From: Bacillota bacterium
Lineage (GTDB): Bacteria; Bacillota; Clostridia; Acetivibrionales; DTU013
Direction: 5' to 3'
Length of the DNA stretch: 26,463 nucleotides
Assembly: GCA_023412665.1 (NCBI GenBank)
Contig: JAEZCA010000047.1
Location: 1 to 26,463, forward strand
Made by a program: the position numbers and the translations under genes. The notes under the pieces are model-generated. The model saw nothing but the letters and a program-made list of their open reading frames with translations. It searched no databases and was not told where the DNA came from. Positions 15,563 through 21,983 of the stretch are shown one piece after another. How positions within the stretch are numbered: the first letter of the stretch is position 1; each line of letters begins with the position of its first letter.

Positions 15563-16111
15563 TTATTTACCGAAGTAACGGTTTAAAAGACCCTTGAAAG
15601 CCGCACCATGTCTTGCTTCGTCCTTGCACATCTCATGGACGGTATCATGTATGGCGTCATAGTTGAGCTGTTTTGCCTTGGTCGCAATATCCTTCTTACC
15701 CTGGCATGCACCAAATTCAGCCTCTACTCTCAGCTCCAGATTCTTTTTGGTGTCCGCGAAGACCACTTCTCCAAGGAGCTCTGCAAAACGTGCTGCATGG
15801 TCTGCTTCTTCAAATGCAATCCTTTTGTACGCTTCGGCAATCTCCGGATAGCCCTCCCTGTCTGCCTGACGGCTCATTGCAAGGTACATGCCGACCTCGG
15901 TGCATTCTCCCATAAAATTGGCCCTCAAGCCTTCGAGAATTTCGGGATCTACTCCCTGCGCTACGCCTATTCTGTGTTCATCGGCAAACTGAAGTATGCC
16001 GTCTACTTTTTCAACGAATTTCTCCTTTGGAGCCTTGCACTGGGGACACTGATCCGGCGCTTCGCTGCCATAATGTACATAACCGCATACTGAACAAACA
16101 AATTTCTTCAT
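15563..16111 (-). CDS. rbr: Reverse rubrerythrin (rubredoxin domain first)
   Basis: 182 residues. The rubredoxin-like iron site is at the N-terminus (C6, C9, C22, C25) and the diiron four-helix domain follows, with E102-x-x-H105 and E165-x-x-H168 as ligands plus E68, E71 and others. This domain order is reversed from classical rubrerythrin and matches clostridial reverse rubrerythrins, which reduce hydrogen peroxide and oxygen with electrons from NADH via rubredoxin and its oxidoreductase. It acts in the cytoplasm. The ATG follows GGAGGTAAGTT. It has its own extended -10 promoter and a terminator. PerR control is known for relatives, but no convincing PerR box was found here. Confidence 0.93.
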   Translation of the reverse strand: MKKFVCSVCGYVHYGSEAPDQCPQCKAPKEKFVEKVDGILQFADEHRIGVAQGVDPEILEGLRANFMGECTEVGMYLAMSRQADREGYPEIAEAYKRIAFEEADHAARFAELLGEVVFADTKKNLELRVEAEFGACQGKKDIATKAKQLNYDAIHDTVHEMCKDEARHGAAFKGLLNRYFGK

Positions 16112-16160
16112 AACTTACCTCCATGTATATAAAAGTTAAAAGCATCTTTAATGCTAATTA

Positions 16161-16169
16161 ATTATACCA
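16161..16169 (-). promoter_or_regulatory. Extended -10 promoter of rubrerythrin
   Basis: Minus strand TGGTATAAT (16169-16161) is a complete extended -10, about 50 bases before the ATG. The -35 (near TTACAA) is weak. A small AGCAT/ATGCT hairpin follows in the leader. Confidence 0.6.
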
Positions 16170-16204
16170 CTAGAAAGGGGGTTGTAACATCGTAAAAAAT
16201 TATA

Positions 16205-16245
16205 AAGAGAATGAGGAATGCTGCCGCAGCATTCCTCATTCTCTT
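16205..16245 (-). terminator. Strong terminator between pyk and rbr
   Basis: Perfect 20-bp arms (16205-16224 and 16226-16245) around a single central base. On the minus strand, after pyk, the stem is followed by a T-rich run (TATAATTTTTT). It lies 33 bases after the pyk stop. Confidence 0.9.
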
Positions 16246-16278
16246 ATCCTTTATTGATTCTGAACATCACAGTTACCC

Positions 16279-17706
16279 TCAGGGCGCTGTAATAGTGTGA
16301 ACCTTCAATGTATTAGTCGTGCCCGGTATTCCCATAGGAAGCCCTGCAGTCAGCACCACCAGATCTCCGCATTTGACAATGCCTGTTTCTATAGCCTTCT
16401 CAATAGCGTGTTCAAATAGCTCATCGCTGGTCTGCTTTTCTTCAAATAAAATGGGGGTGATACCCCAGGACATTGACAGCTGCCTACATACCTTCTCAGT
16501 TGTAGTACACCCTATGATAGGGCACATGGGCCGGAACTTGGAGATCATTCGTGCTGTGCTCCCGGATTCTGTCAAAGTAATGATCGCTGCAGCATCCAAA
16601 TCATGGGCCGTGGTACAGGTGGCACGACTGATGGCATTTGGCACATTTAAAATGGTTTCTGAAGGCTCCATTTGATTAAAGCGCTTTTTATAGTGAATTG
16701 CCTTTTCAGTGCTTTCTGCTATTTTTGCCATTGTTCTGACGCTTTCTACAGGATAACTCCCTACTGATGTCTCCCCTGAGAGCATAATAGCGCTGGTCCC
16801 ATCATAAATAGCATTGGCAACATCACTGATTTCTGCTCTGGTAGGTCTTGGCCTGGTAATCATTGAATCCAGCATCTGAGTTGCGGTAATGGATTTTTTC
16901 CCATAAAACATAGCCTTCTTTATTAGCATTTTCTGAATTCTAGGAAGCTCATTGTAGTTGATCTCAACACCCATATCTCCCCGAGCGACCATGATTCCAT
17001 CACTGACCGCAAGAATTTCATCGATATTGTCTACGCCTTCTTCATTCTCTATTTTCGCTATGATTTGTATGTCCTGGCCGTTGTTCCTTTCAAGTAAGCT
17101 TCTGATGTCAAGAACATCTGCTGCTGTTCGGGTAAATGAAGCTGCTATATAATCAAAATCATGCTTGATCGCAAAAAGGATATCCTGTTCATCCCTCTCG
17201 CTAAGATAAGCCATATCCAGCTTAACCCCAGGTATATTGACACTCTTGTTATTCTTAACAACACCGCTGTTAAGAACCCTGCATATGACATCTGTAGCTG
17301 TACATTCAATGACGACCATCTCCACAAGGCCGTCGTCAATAAGTATTCTATCATCCTTTTTTACTACCCGGGGCAGATTTATATAGTTAACGTGAACCTT
17401 TTCTTTAGTACCGCTGTACTCCTGGGTTGTCAAGGTGAATACATCATTTGGATGCAGCTCTATCGTGCCGGTTTCAAACCGCCCGATCCTTATTTCAGGC
17501 CCTTTGGTGTCCAAAAGCAGGGCCACAGGCTTTCCCATCTCTTCCCTGACCTTTTTAAAGGTCTTTACCATCTCAAAATGCTCCTCATGGCTGACGTGGG
17601 AGAAATTCAACCTGGCAACATCCATTCCCTCAGCTATAAGGGTCTTTAGGATCTGTTCACTTTTAACAGCAGGACCAAGGGTGCAAATAATTTTTGTTTT
17701 TCTCAT
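16279..17706 (-). CDS. pyk: Pyruvate kinase
   Basis: 475 residues. It converts phosphoenolpyruvate and ADP to pyruvate and ATP, the last step of glycolysis, in the cytoplasm. Motifs in order are KIICTLGPA (5-13), R32-L-N34-F-S36, DTKGPEIR (66-73), the B-domain (about 71-167), the catalytic stretch IIAKIENEEG with K218 and metal ligand E220, D244 in ARGDMG, T276 in the TATQMLDSM segment, and the allosteric C-domain. The extra C-terminal PEP-utiliser-like domain of Bacillus pyruvate kinase is absent, so this is the short form. It is monocistronic, with its own promoter and terminator. Confidence 0.97.
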   Translation of the reverse strand: MRKTKIICTLGPAVKSEQILKTLIAEGMDVARLNFSHVSHEEHFEMVKTFKKVREEMGKPVALLLDTKGPEIRIGRFETGTIELHPNDVFTLTTQEYSGTKEKVHVNYINLPRVVKKDDRILIDDGLVEMVVIECTATDVICRVLNSGVVKNNKSVNIPGVKLDMAYLSERDEQDILFAIKHDFDYIAASFTRTAADVLDIRSLLERNNGQDIQIIAKIENEEGVDNIDEILAVSDGIMVARGDMGVEINYNELPRIQKMLIKKAMFYGKKSITATQMLDSMITRPRPTRAEISDVANAIYDGTSAIMLSGETSVGSYPVESVRTMAKIAESTEKAIHYKKRFNQMEPSETILNVPNAISRATCTTAHDLDAAAIITLTESGSTARMISKFRPMCPIIGCTTTEKVCRQLSMSWGITPILFEEKQTSDELFEHAIEKAIETGIVKCGDLVVLTAGLPMGIPGTTNTLKVHTITAP

Positions 17707-17752
17707 TTATTGTAGACCTCTCTATCTATTTTCCAAATACTATACCTTGTCG

Positions 17753-17780
17753 ATTATATCACAAGCTTCAATAATATCAA
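17753..17780 (-). promoter_or_regulatory. Promoter of pyk
   Basis: Minus strand: TTGATA (17780-17775), 16-base spacer, TATAAT (17758-17753) with TG one base before it. The leader to the ATG is about 40 bases. Confidence 0.75.
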
Positions 17781-17815
17781 TTTTTAGTTTTTTGTTGGAA
17801 CATATTGACATTTAA

Positions 17816-17938
17816 TTATTGCTGCGTTTGTACCCCACATTGTGGAAGGAGCTGGCATCGTGGGCTGATGATGACTTTCGCTCTATAAACGGACAGATTT
17901 AATATCTGCTTTCCAAAGCAGTGAAGAAAGGAAATAAC
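17816..17938 (+). pseudogene. Broken Arc-like ribbon-helix-helix gene
   Basis: The plus strand reads LRLYPTLWKELASWADDDF, then RSINGQI, a TAA stop at 17900-17902, then YLLSKAVKKG in the same frame. Clostridial Arc/MetJ-like ribbon-helix-helix proteins have a very similar run (LRLPxELWKELAxWAExEFRSVNGQIEYLLxEAVKKR), so the stop replaces the conserved glutamate. An in-frame TAA at 17813-17815 cuts off the N-terminus. It is therefore a decayed DNA-binding protein gene of about 50 codons. The family match is from memory of the pattern, not a search. Confidence 0.62.
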
Positions 17939-17991
17939 TATCACAGGATACTGATGTGTAAGCTACTGTCAACTACTTTAGCATAAAAGAA

Positions 17992-18013
17992 TCCCGGGTG
18001 TTGCTGCCCGGGA
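17992..18013. terminator. GC-rich hairpin after the Arc-like pseudogene
   Basis: TCCCGGG (17992-17998) and CCCGGGA (18007-18013) with an eight-base loop. ATTTT follows on the plus strand and TTCTTTT on the minus strand, so it could stop transcription either way; on the plus strand it follows the pseudogene. Confidence 0.6.
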
Positions 18014-18046
18014 ATTTTAACGACAAAGAGTAAATCACCGGAGTGC

Positions 18047-18191
18047 GGTGTGCAAAAAACTAATTGTCTGGGCACCTAATTTGCCTTTTTGTTTCCATAA
18101 CGCTGCAGCATTGCGTATTATCACCCATTTTATATAATATTTTCTAAGTATTGAATTGAAATGTGCCCAGAAGATAACAAATTTGCACACC
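18047..18191. mobile_element. 145-bp element with two-part inverted ends (MITE-like)
   Basis: The left end has GGTGTGCAAA (18047-18056), ten other bases, then TCTGGGCAC (18067-18075). The right end has the exact complements in mirrored order and with the same ten-base spacing: GTGCCCAGA (18163-18171) and TTTGCACACC (18182-18191). The interior (about 87 bases) has no reading frame. The two-block ends recall insertion-sequence ends with several transposase sites, so this may be an internally deleted element. No target duplication is obvious, and no transposase is present in the window. Confidence 0.65.
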
Positions 18192-18203
18192 ATAATATCA
18201 TGA

Positions 18204-18237
18204 CCTTATCTTTATAGGAGCTTGGCCATGTTCAGCT
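18204..18237. repeat. 34-bp intergenic repeat, copy B
   Basis: Matches 13513-13546 at 28 of 34 positions. It lies 12 bases beyond the inverted-end element and just past the stop of the CPBP gene. GAGCT and AGCTC around the TTGGCCATG core could form a small hairpin in this copy. Confidence 0.65.
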
Positions 18238-18243
18238 CTGAGG

Positions 18244-19086
18244 CTAGTGATATTTGCAAGCATTGTTGCGTTTTTTGTGAAAGCCGAGGTAATTTCGTCT
18301 GATAGGTGCTTTAGTTTTACATACCAGAAAAATACCAATCACGACAAATAATAAACAGACTGTCTTTATGACATTCTGCTCAATTGGAACAGGATTATTT
18401 AGAAAAACCATATATTGAGTGAAATTCACCATACCATGTAACAAAATGGCAGACAGAATACTTCGATTGTTGCTGTCATAAATAACAGTAATTAAAACGG
18501 AAATCAATACAACAAAAATAAAATAATTGATAAAGTATAAAGAAATGAGACTTTCTTTATTCATGAGAGCAAAGGGAATATGCCATGCAGCCCAGACAAC
18601 TCCTGTAATTACGCTAGATGTCAAGCCACTCCAGTATTTTTGAAATGTATCTAGTAAAAAACCACGCCATCCCAGTTCTTCTCCAAAACCGGCGCCTAGT
18701 CCCAATAAGGCAAACCCAAGTATTTGTAAAGGGCTTCTGATATTTTTAATAAATGTATCAGAGGATGAAATATCCCCACCTAGTAGCTTATGAATAATAA
18801 CTGAGATGAGTGTTATGAACGGAATAATAAGTAAGATAATGAGTAACCACGTTAATCGAATTGATTTATAATTGATTATCCGGTGTCCAAAATTTTTGTA
18901 TGCACCTGACTTATCCAACCGCAAAAAAAGGAATCCTATGATCGAAGGCATACATGAACCGATGATCCCAATTCCTGCATTTGGGGCAAGAAAACATATG
19001 GTCCAACTAATACTATAGGTGATAAAGATAAATAAAAGTGCTTTTTTCATATCATTATATTTTTCTCTATTCTTTACTTTTTCCAT
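18244..19086 (-). CDS. CPBP-family intramembrane metalloprotease (second)
   Basis: 280 residues with about eight hydrophobic segments. CPBP motifs are E136-E137-x-x-x-R141, a W/H motif ending H169 (VVWAAWHIPF) and H217-x-x-x-N221. It is not closely similar to the other CPBP protein in the window (14106-14801). It is the last gene of a three-gene operon after a small membrane protein and an ArsR-type regulator. The ribosome site AAAAGGAG is followed six bases later by ATG-TAA, a start-stop pair, and then immediately by the ATG used here, so initiation may involve restart. The role is unknown; bacteriocin self-protection or membrane-peptide processing are family options. Confidence 0.88.
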   Translation of the reverse strand: MEKVKNREKYNDMKKALLFIFITYSISWTICFLAPNAGIGIIGSCMPSIIGFLFLRLDKSGAYKNFGHRIINYKSIRLTWLLIILLIIPFITLISVIIHKLLGGDISSSDTFIKNIRSPLQILGFALLGLGAGFGEELGWRGFLLDTFQKYWSGLTSSVITGVVWAAWHIPFALMNKESLISLYFINYFIFVVLISVLITVIYDSNNRSILSAILLHGMVNFTQYMVFLNNPVPIEQNVIKTVCLLFVVIGIFLVCKTKAPIRRNYLGFHKKRNNACKYH

Positions 19087-19108
19087 TTACATAATGCTCT
19101 CCTTTTGA

Positions 19109-19459
19109 TTAATTTGGTTCATCTTTCCTAATGGGGATACTCTCTGAAATGGCAAAAAGAGTGGCAGGCGTAACCATAAGCTCAAAGGGCAGTACCTCAT
19201 AGTATTTCATTGCTTTTCCATCAGTTGAAATTTCGTGATCTCCTTGGATGAGATGCGCTGATTCCAGCTTTTGCAAATGCATATATAATAGCGGACGGCT
19301 TATATTCATCATTCTTGCTAGTTCACTGACATAGTGCTTGTTTTGATATAAAATACCCATGATTTTAACTCTGGCCGGATGAGAAAGGGCGTCAAATACT
19401 TTTACGATATTCTCATAAGTATAATTTGAATCGGGTTGATCGTCTTTGAGTTGCTTCAT
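19109..19459 (-). CDS. ArsR-type winged-helix regulator
   Basis: 116 residues. FDALSHPARVKIMGIL opens a winged-helix domain, with the recognition helix in VSELARMMNISRPLLYMHLQKLE and a wing near GKAMKYYEV. The pattern fits ArsR or the related HTH_20 group. No metal-binding cysteine pair is seen, so metal sensing is unlikely. It starts two bases after the small membrane protein stop, and the CPBP gene follows 22 bases on. The operon promoter carries a perfect 14-bp dyad that this protein could bind. Confidence 0.85.
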   Translation of the reverse strand: MKQLKDDQPDSNYTYENIVKVFDALSHPARVKIMGILYQNKHYVSELARMMNISRPLLYMHLQKLESAHLIQGDHEISTDGKAMKYYEVLPFELMVTPATLFAISESIPIRKDEPN

Positions 19460-19461
19460 TT

Positions 19462-19707
19462 CTATTCTACTTCCTTTAAAAGTTTCTCAATTGAATTAAC
19501 CTTTTCTTTTAGTACTGTAAGATCAGAACAAACAACCTTTACTGCTTCTCGTTGTTCATTTAATAATTCTTGATACAAATCGTTCTTCATAAGGTGTTTT
19601 TCTAATGATAATTTTTTAAGCCGGAGAACCAAGATGAACCCCATGATAACCAAAAAAACGGTTATAATCACTACAATAATAAATCGGACAAATTCAAACT
19701 CTGGCAT
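19462..19707 (-). CDS. Small membrane protein with coiled-coil tail
   Basis: 81 residues from the ATG at 19707, which has GGAGG five bases upstream; a start at 19773 would lack a ribosome site. One membrane helix at about 10-29 is followed by a charged helical tail with heptad-like leucines and valines (LYQELLNEQREAVKVV, then LTVLKEKVNSIEKLLKEVE). The form recalls PspB-like membrane adaptors, but no family is recognised. It is the first gene of the operon with the ArsR-type regulator and a CPBP protease, so it may signal to either one at the membrane; this is inference. Confidence 0.75.
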   Translation of the reverse strand: MPEFEFVRFIIVVIITVFLVIMGFILVLRLKKLSLEKHLMKNDLYQELLNEQREAVKVVCSDLTVLKEKVNSIEKLLKEVE

Positions 19708-19814
19708 AAATACCTCCATAAATTTTAATAATAACTGATAGCATACTATCAGCCTTAAAAGTGCGTTATTCAATGTTCATGTTTAATTTTATTCTTCTCA
19801 ATAGTCATTATTAA

Positions 19815-19858
19815 ATAACACCTGTAATCATATTATTACAGGTGTTATAAAATGTCAA
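19815..19858 (-). promoter_or_regulatory. Promoter with 14-bp dyad for the ArsR/CPBP operon
   Basis: Minus strand: TTGACA (19858-19853), 17-base spacer, TAATAT (19835-19830, 4 of 6). Perfect arms ATAACACCTGTAAT (19815-19828) and ATTACAGGTGTTAT (19835-19848) flank a six-base centre and cover spacer, -10 and start site. No T-run follows, so an operator is more likely than a terminator. The leader to the first ATG is about 115 bases. Confidence 0.65.
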
Positions 19859-19919
19859 CACTTACTTTCTATTATACCTTTATAGTGTGAATTAAGACAA
19901 TTTCACATGGGAAGAACTT

Positions 19920-19990
19920 CGATGCTCGAAGGTGAATATTCGAGCTTTGCACGTACCTACAAGGAGCTTGGGATCGAAGTAGATGCAGCT
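19920..19990 (+). pseudogene. Fragment of a solute-binding/LRR family gene
   Basis: The plus strand encodes EGEYSSFARTYKELGIEVDA, matching KGEYSSFACTYKELGIDVDE of the gene at 11359-13455. The DNA match is strong: from 19929 to about 19978 only a few bases differ from that gene's coding strand. Similarity ends abruptly on both sides and no rest of the gene is nearby. The rest of the 19859-20090 spacer shows nothing else clear. Confidence 0.75.
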
Positions 19991-20090
19991 ATTATAGGCG
20001 GCCGATACCTCATCTCAAATTTCGATTTCCTTGCCTTCGGTGCAATAATCTTATATAAATGGACAATTTACAGCTTGGCACAATCCAGCC

Positions 20091-21125
20091 TTACTTCCAC
20101 AAGTCCAGCAAATATCCATAGCCTCTTTCCTTCATCTCTTCCTTTGGAATAAATGCAAGAGAAGCACTGTTGATGCAGTACCGCAATCCGCCCAACTCCC
20201 TGGGCCCATCGGTGAAAACATGTCCAAGATGCGCATCGCCAACCTTGCTCCGCACTTCGATCCGTTCCATGCCATGGCTTCTATCTGCCAACTCCTTGAT
20301 TACATCCTGACTTATCGGTTTGGCAAAGCTGGGCCAGCCACAGCCGGATTCGAATTTGTCACTTGATGCAAAAAGCGGCTGTCCGGTAGTCACATCCACA
20401 TATATCCCTTCCTTGAAATGGTTATAAAATTCATTTCTGAAAGGCGGCTCTGTGGCATTGTTTTGTGTCACATTATACTGTATATCGGATAGCTCAGCCT
20501 TCAAAACTTCCTTTGGTTTAGGCCGATACTTGGGCTCAACATCCGGTACTCGCCCTGCTTCTGCCGGACTTGGCCGATTATCCGCCGCAGGGTCCTGTGC
20601 CTGTTCTGCCTTTTTGAATTTTTCCCCGCCAATATGACAGTATCCATAAGGATTTTTATCCAAATACCTCTGATGGTACTCCTCTGCCTTAAAGTAATTC
20701 TGCAGCGGCATTACCTCAATTGCAACCGGTCTGTCGAGGCTCTTTTGAAGCTCGTTAATCGAATCTTCGATGATCTCTCTATCTGTCTCATCAACATAAT
20801 AGATACCGGTGCGATATTGGGAGCCTATATCATTACCCTGACGATTTATTGATACGGGATCAATGACATCGTAAAAAAGCTTGAGTATGAAGCTCAGGCT
20901 GATTTCCTCCGGGTTATATAAAACTTTAACAGTTTCCGCATGGCCGGTATCTCTGCGGCACACATCCTCATAGCTCGGATTTTGGGTACGGCCGTTTGCA
21001 TACCCCACCTCAGTATCAACAATGCCTTTTACTAAAGACAAATATTTTTCAGTTCCCCAAAAACAGCCTCCGGCCAGATATATTTCTTTATTGCCTCCAT
21101 TGGTAATCATATCGTCCTTTTCCAC
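20091..21125 (-). CDS. msrAB: Fused peptide methionine sulfoxide reductase MsrA-MsrB
   Basis: 344 residues. The MsrA part (about 13-170) has G20-C21-F-W-G24 with catalytic C21, the GHAETV motif and a C-terminal GYCHI cysteine (C163). After a proline-rich linker (about 172-207), the MsrB part has SGCGWPSF (C262), GDAHLGHVF and R315-Y-C317-I-N-S with catalytic C317. It repairs both S- and R-methionine sulfoxide in proteins. The two CxxC zinc pairs of some MsrB proteins are absent, so this is the zinc-free type. No signal peptide is seen, so it acts in the cytoplasm. The start is GTG at 21125, about ten bases after AGAGGGAG; the next in-frame ATG is too far from that site. Confidence 0.96.
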   Translation of the reverse strand: MEKDDMITNGGNKEIYLAGGCFWGTEKYLSLVKGIVDTEVGYANGRTQNPSYEDVCRRDTGHAETVKVLYNPEEISLSFILKLFYDVIDPVSINRQGNDIGSQYRTGIYYVDETDREIIEDSINELQKSLDRPVAIEVMPLQNYFKAEEYHQRYLDKNPYGYCHIGGEKFKKAEQAQDPAADNRPSPAEAGRVPDVEPKYRPKPKEVLKAELSDIQYNVTQNNATEPPFRNEFYNHFKEGIYVDVTTGQPLFASSDKFESGCGWPSFAKPISQDVIKELADRSHGMERIEVRSKVGDAHLGHVFTDGPRELGGLRYCINSASLAFIPKEEMKERGYGYLLDLWK

Positions 21126-21213
21126 AATAAAAACTCCCTCTTCTTTCCCAAATAATTATATAGTGCAAAATCAGTACTAATATATTACCCAAAAAATAAC
21201 TATATAGAACAAA

Positions 21214-21235
21214 AGGCTATCGTTTACTATAGCCT
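21214..21235 (-). terminator. Terminator after ridA
   Basis: AGGCTAT and ATAGCCT (21214-21220, 21229-21235) with an eight-base loop; the minus strand continues TTTTGTT. It lies 90 bases after the ridA stop and upstream of msrAB. The rest of the 21126-21325 spacer holds a possible TATAAT for msrAB. Confidence 0.75.
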
Positions 21236-21325
21236 GAATATCTACCTTATTTGGTAAAGAGCCCGCCACATCTTTGCAGGTATTTGCAGGTTGGAATGTC
21301 GAATTAAGCGTCAGGGGAATTACTT

Positions 21326-21709
21326 CTAGTTTGCGTCCAGTACTGCTACAGCCTCAATTTCAACCAAAGCATCCTTTGGCAGTCTGGCAACCTCCACACA
21401 GGATCTGGCCGGAAAACCATCCCGGAAGAATTTTTCGTAAACCGCATTCATTTTACTGAACTCCTGCATGTTCTTAATAAAAACCGTGGTCTTAACTATG
21501 TTCTTTGAGCCAAGGCCTGCTTCCTCCAGAATGGCCATTATATTTTTCATCGACTGCTCAGTTTGTTCTTCAATGCTCCCCGGCATTGTTCCTGTGGCCG
21601 GATCCACCGGCAGCTGCCCCGATGTATATAACATCCCATTCACCGCAATCGCCTGTGAATATGGGCCTATAGCCGCAGGGGCTTTATCTGTAACAATTAC
21701 ACTCTTCAT
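21326..21709 (-). CDS. ridA: RidA/YjgF family enamine/imine deaminase
   Basis: 127 residues, the usual size. Family marks are AIGPYSQA (13-20), YTSGQLPVDPATG (28-40), the VKTTVFIKNM strand (72-81) and the active-site segment with R102, C104 and E117 (ARSCVEVARLPKDALVEIEA). RidA hydrolyses reactive 2-aminoacrylate and similar imines made by PLP enzymes, as a trimer in the cytoplasm. It stands alone, with a TATAAT-like box at 21751-21756 on the minus strand and a terminator downstream. Confidence 0.96.
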   Translation of the reverse strand: MKSVIVTDKAPAAIGPYSQAIAVNGMLYTSGQLPVDPATGTMPGSIEEQTEQSMKNIMAILEEAGLGSKNIVKTTVFIKNMQEFSKMNAVYEKFFRDGFPARSCVEVARLPKDALVEIEAVAVLDAN

Positions 21710-21770
21710 AGCTTAACCTCCGTATATGTTAAAATTTTGCACTCTACTATATTATAACGCATCGTTCATA

Positions 21771-21817
21771 GAAAAATTTTTTATTGTAGAAAATTTTTCT
21801 TTGAACGCGCGTTTCAA
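21771..21817. repeat. AT-rich inverted repeat and AACGCGCGTT palindrome upstream of ridA
   Basis: GAAAAATTTT (21771-21780) and its exact complement (21790-21799) are followed by a perfect ten-base palindrome AACGCGCGTT (21805-21814) with TTGAA/TTCAA outside it. Both lie just upstream of the ridA promoter region and could bind a regulator. No family is suggested. Confidence 0.45.
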
Positions 21818-21839
21818 CGAGGCAAAGAGTCGGGGCGGG

Positions 21840-21909
21840 GGTGCCAGTCACGACAGAAAGATAGTTATTGTATATGCTTATCAAAAAAATAACTGTCGTG
21901 TCTGGCACC
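21840..21909. repeat. Hairpin element with GGTGCCAG/CTGGCACC ends
   Basis: Outer arms of 17 bases (21840-21856, 21893-21909) match with one mismatch, and the pairing continues inward (TTATT with AATAA) after an eight-base bulge on the left. Ends of this GGTGCC-type are often seen in REP-like palindromes mobilised by Y1 transposases. It lies between ridA and the plus-strand LRR gene. There is no transposase nearby. Confidence 0.65.
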
Positions 21910-21983
21910 ATTATTCAAAATATGGTAAAATCAAAGAATATAAAGATACGAATGAATGAAAAGCAAGAAAATCAGGTGAAATT

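Noticed and set aside
15608..16093. 161-codon open frame on the plus strand opposite rubrerythrin
   Set aside because: It lies entirely opposite a clearly recognised gene, has no ribosome site and gives no protein pattern.
16140..16175. PerR box in the rubrerythrin promoter
   Set aside because: Only one half-site (TATAAT) fits, and it is explained by the -10 box.
21266..21300. Third copy of the 34-bp repeat
   Set aside because: Only about 11 bases (ATCTTTGCAGG) match well; the rest needs gaps.
21950..21960. GAATGAATGAA before the third LRR gene as a TetR operator
   Set aside because: It is a lone direct half-site without the inverted partner seen at 8211-8240.
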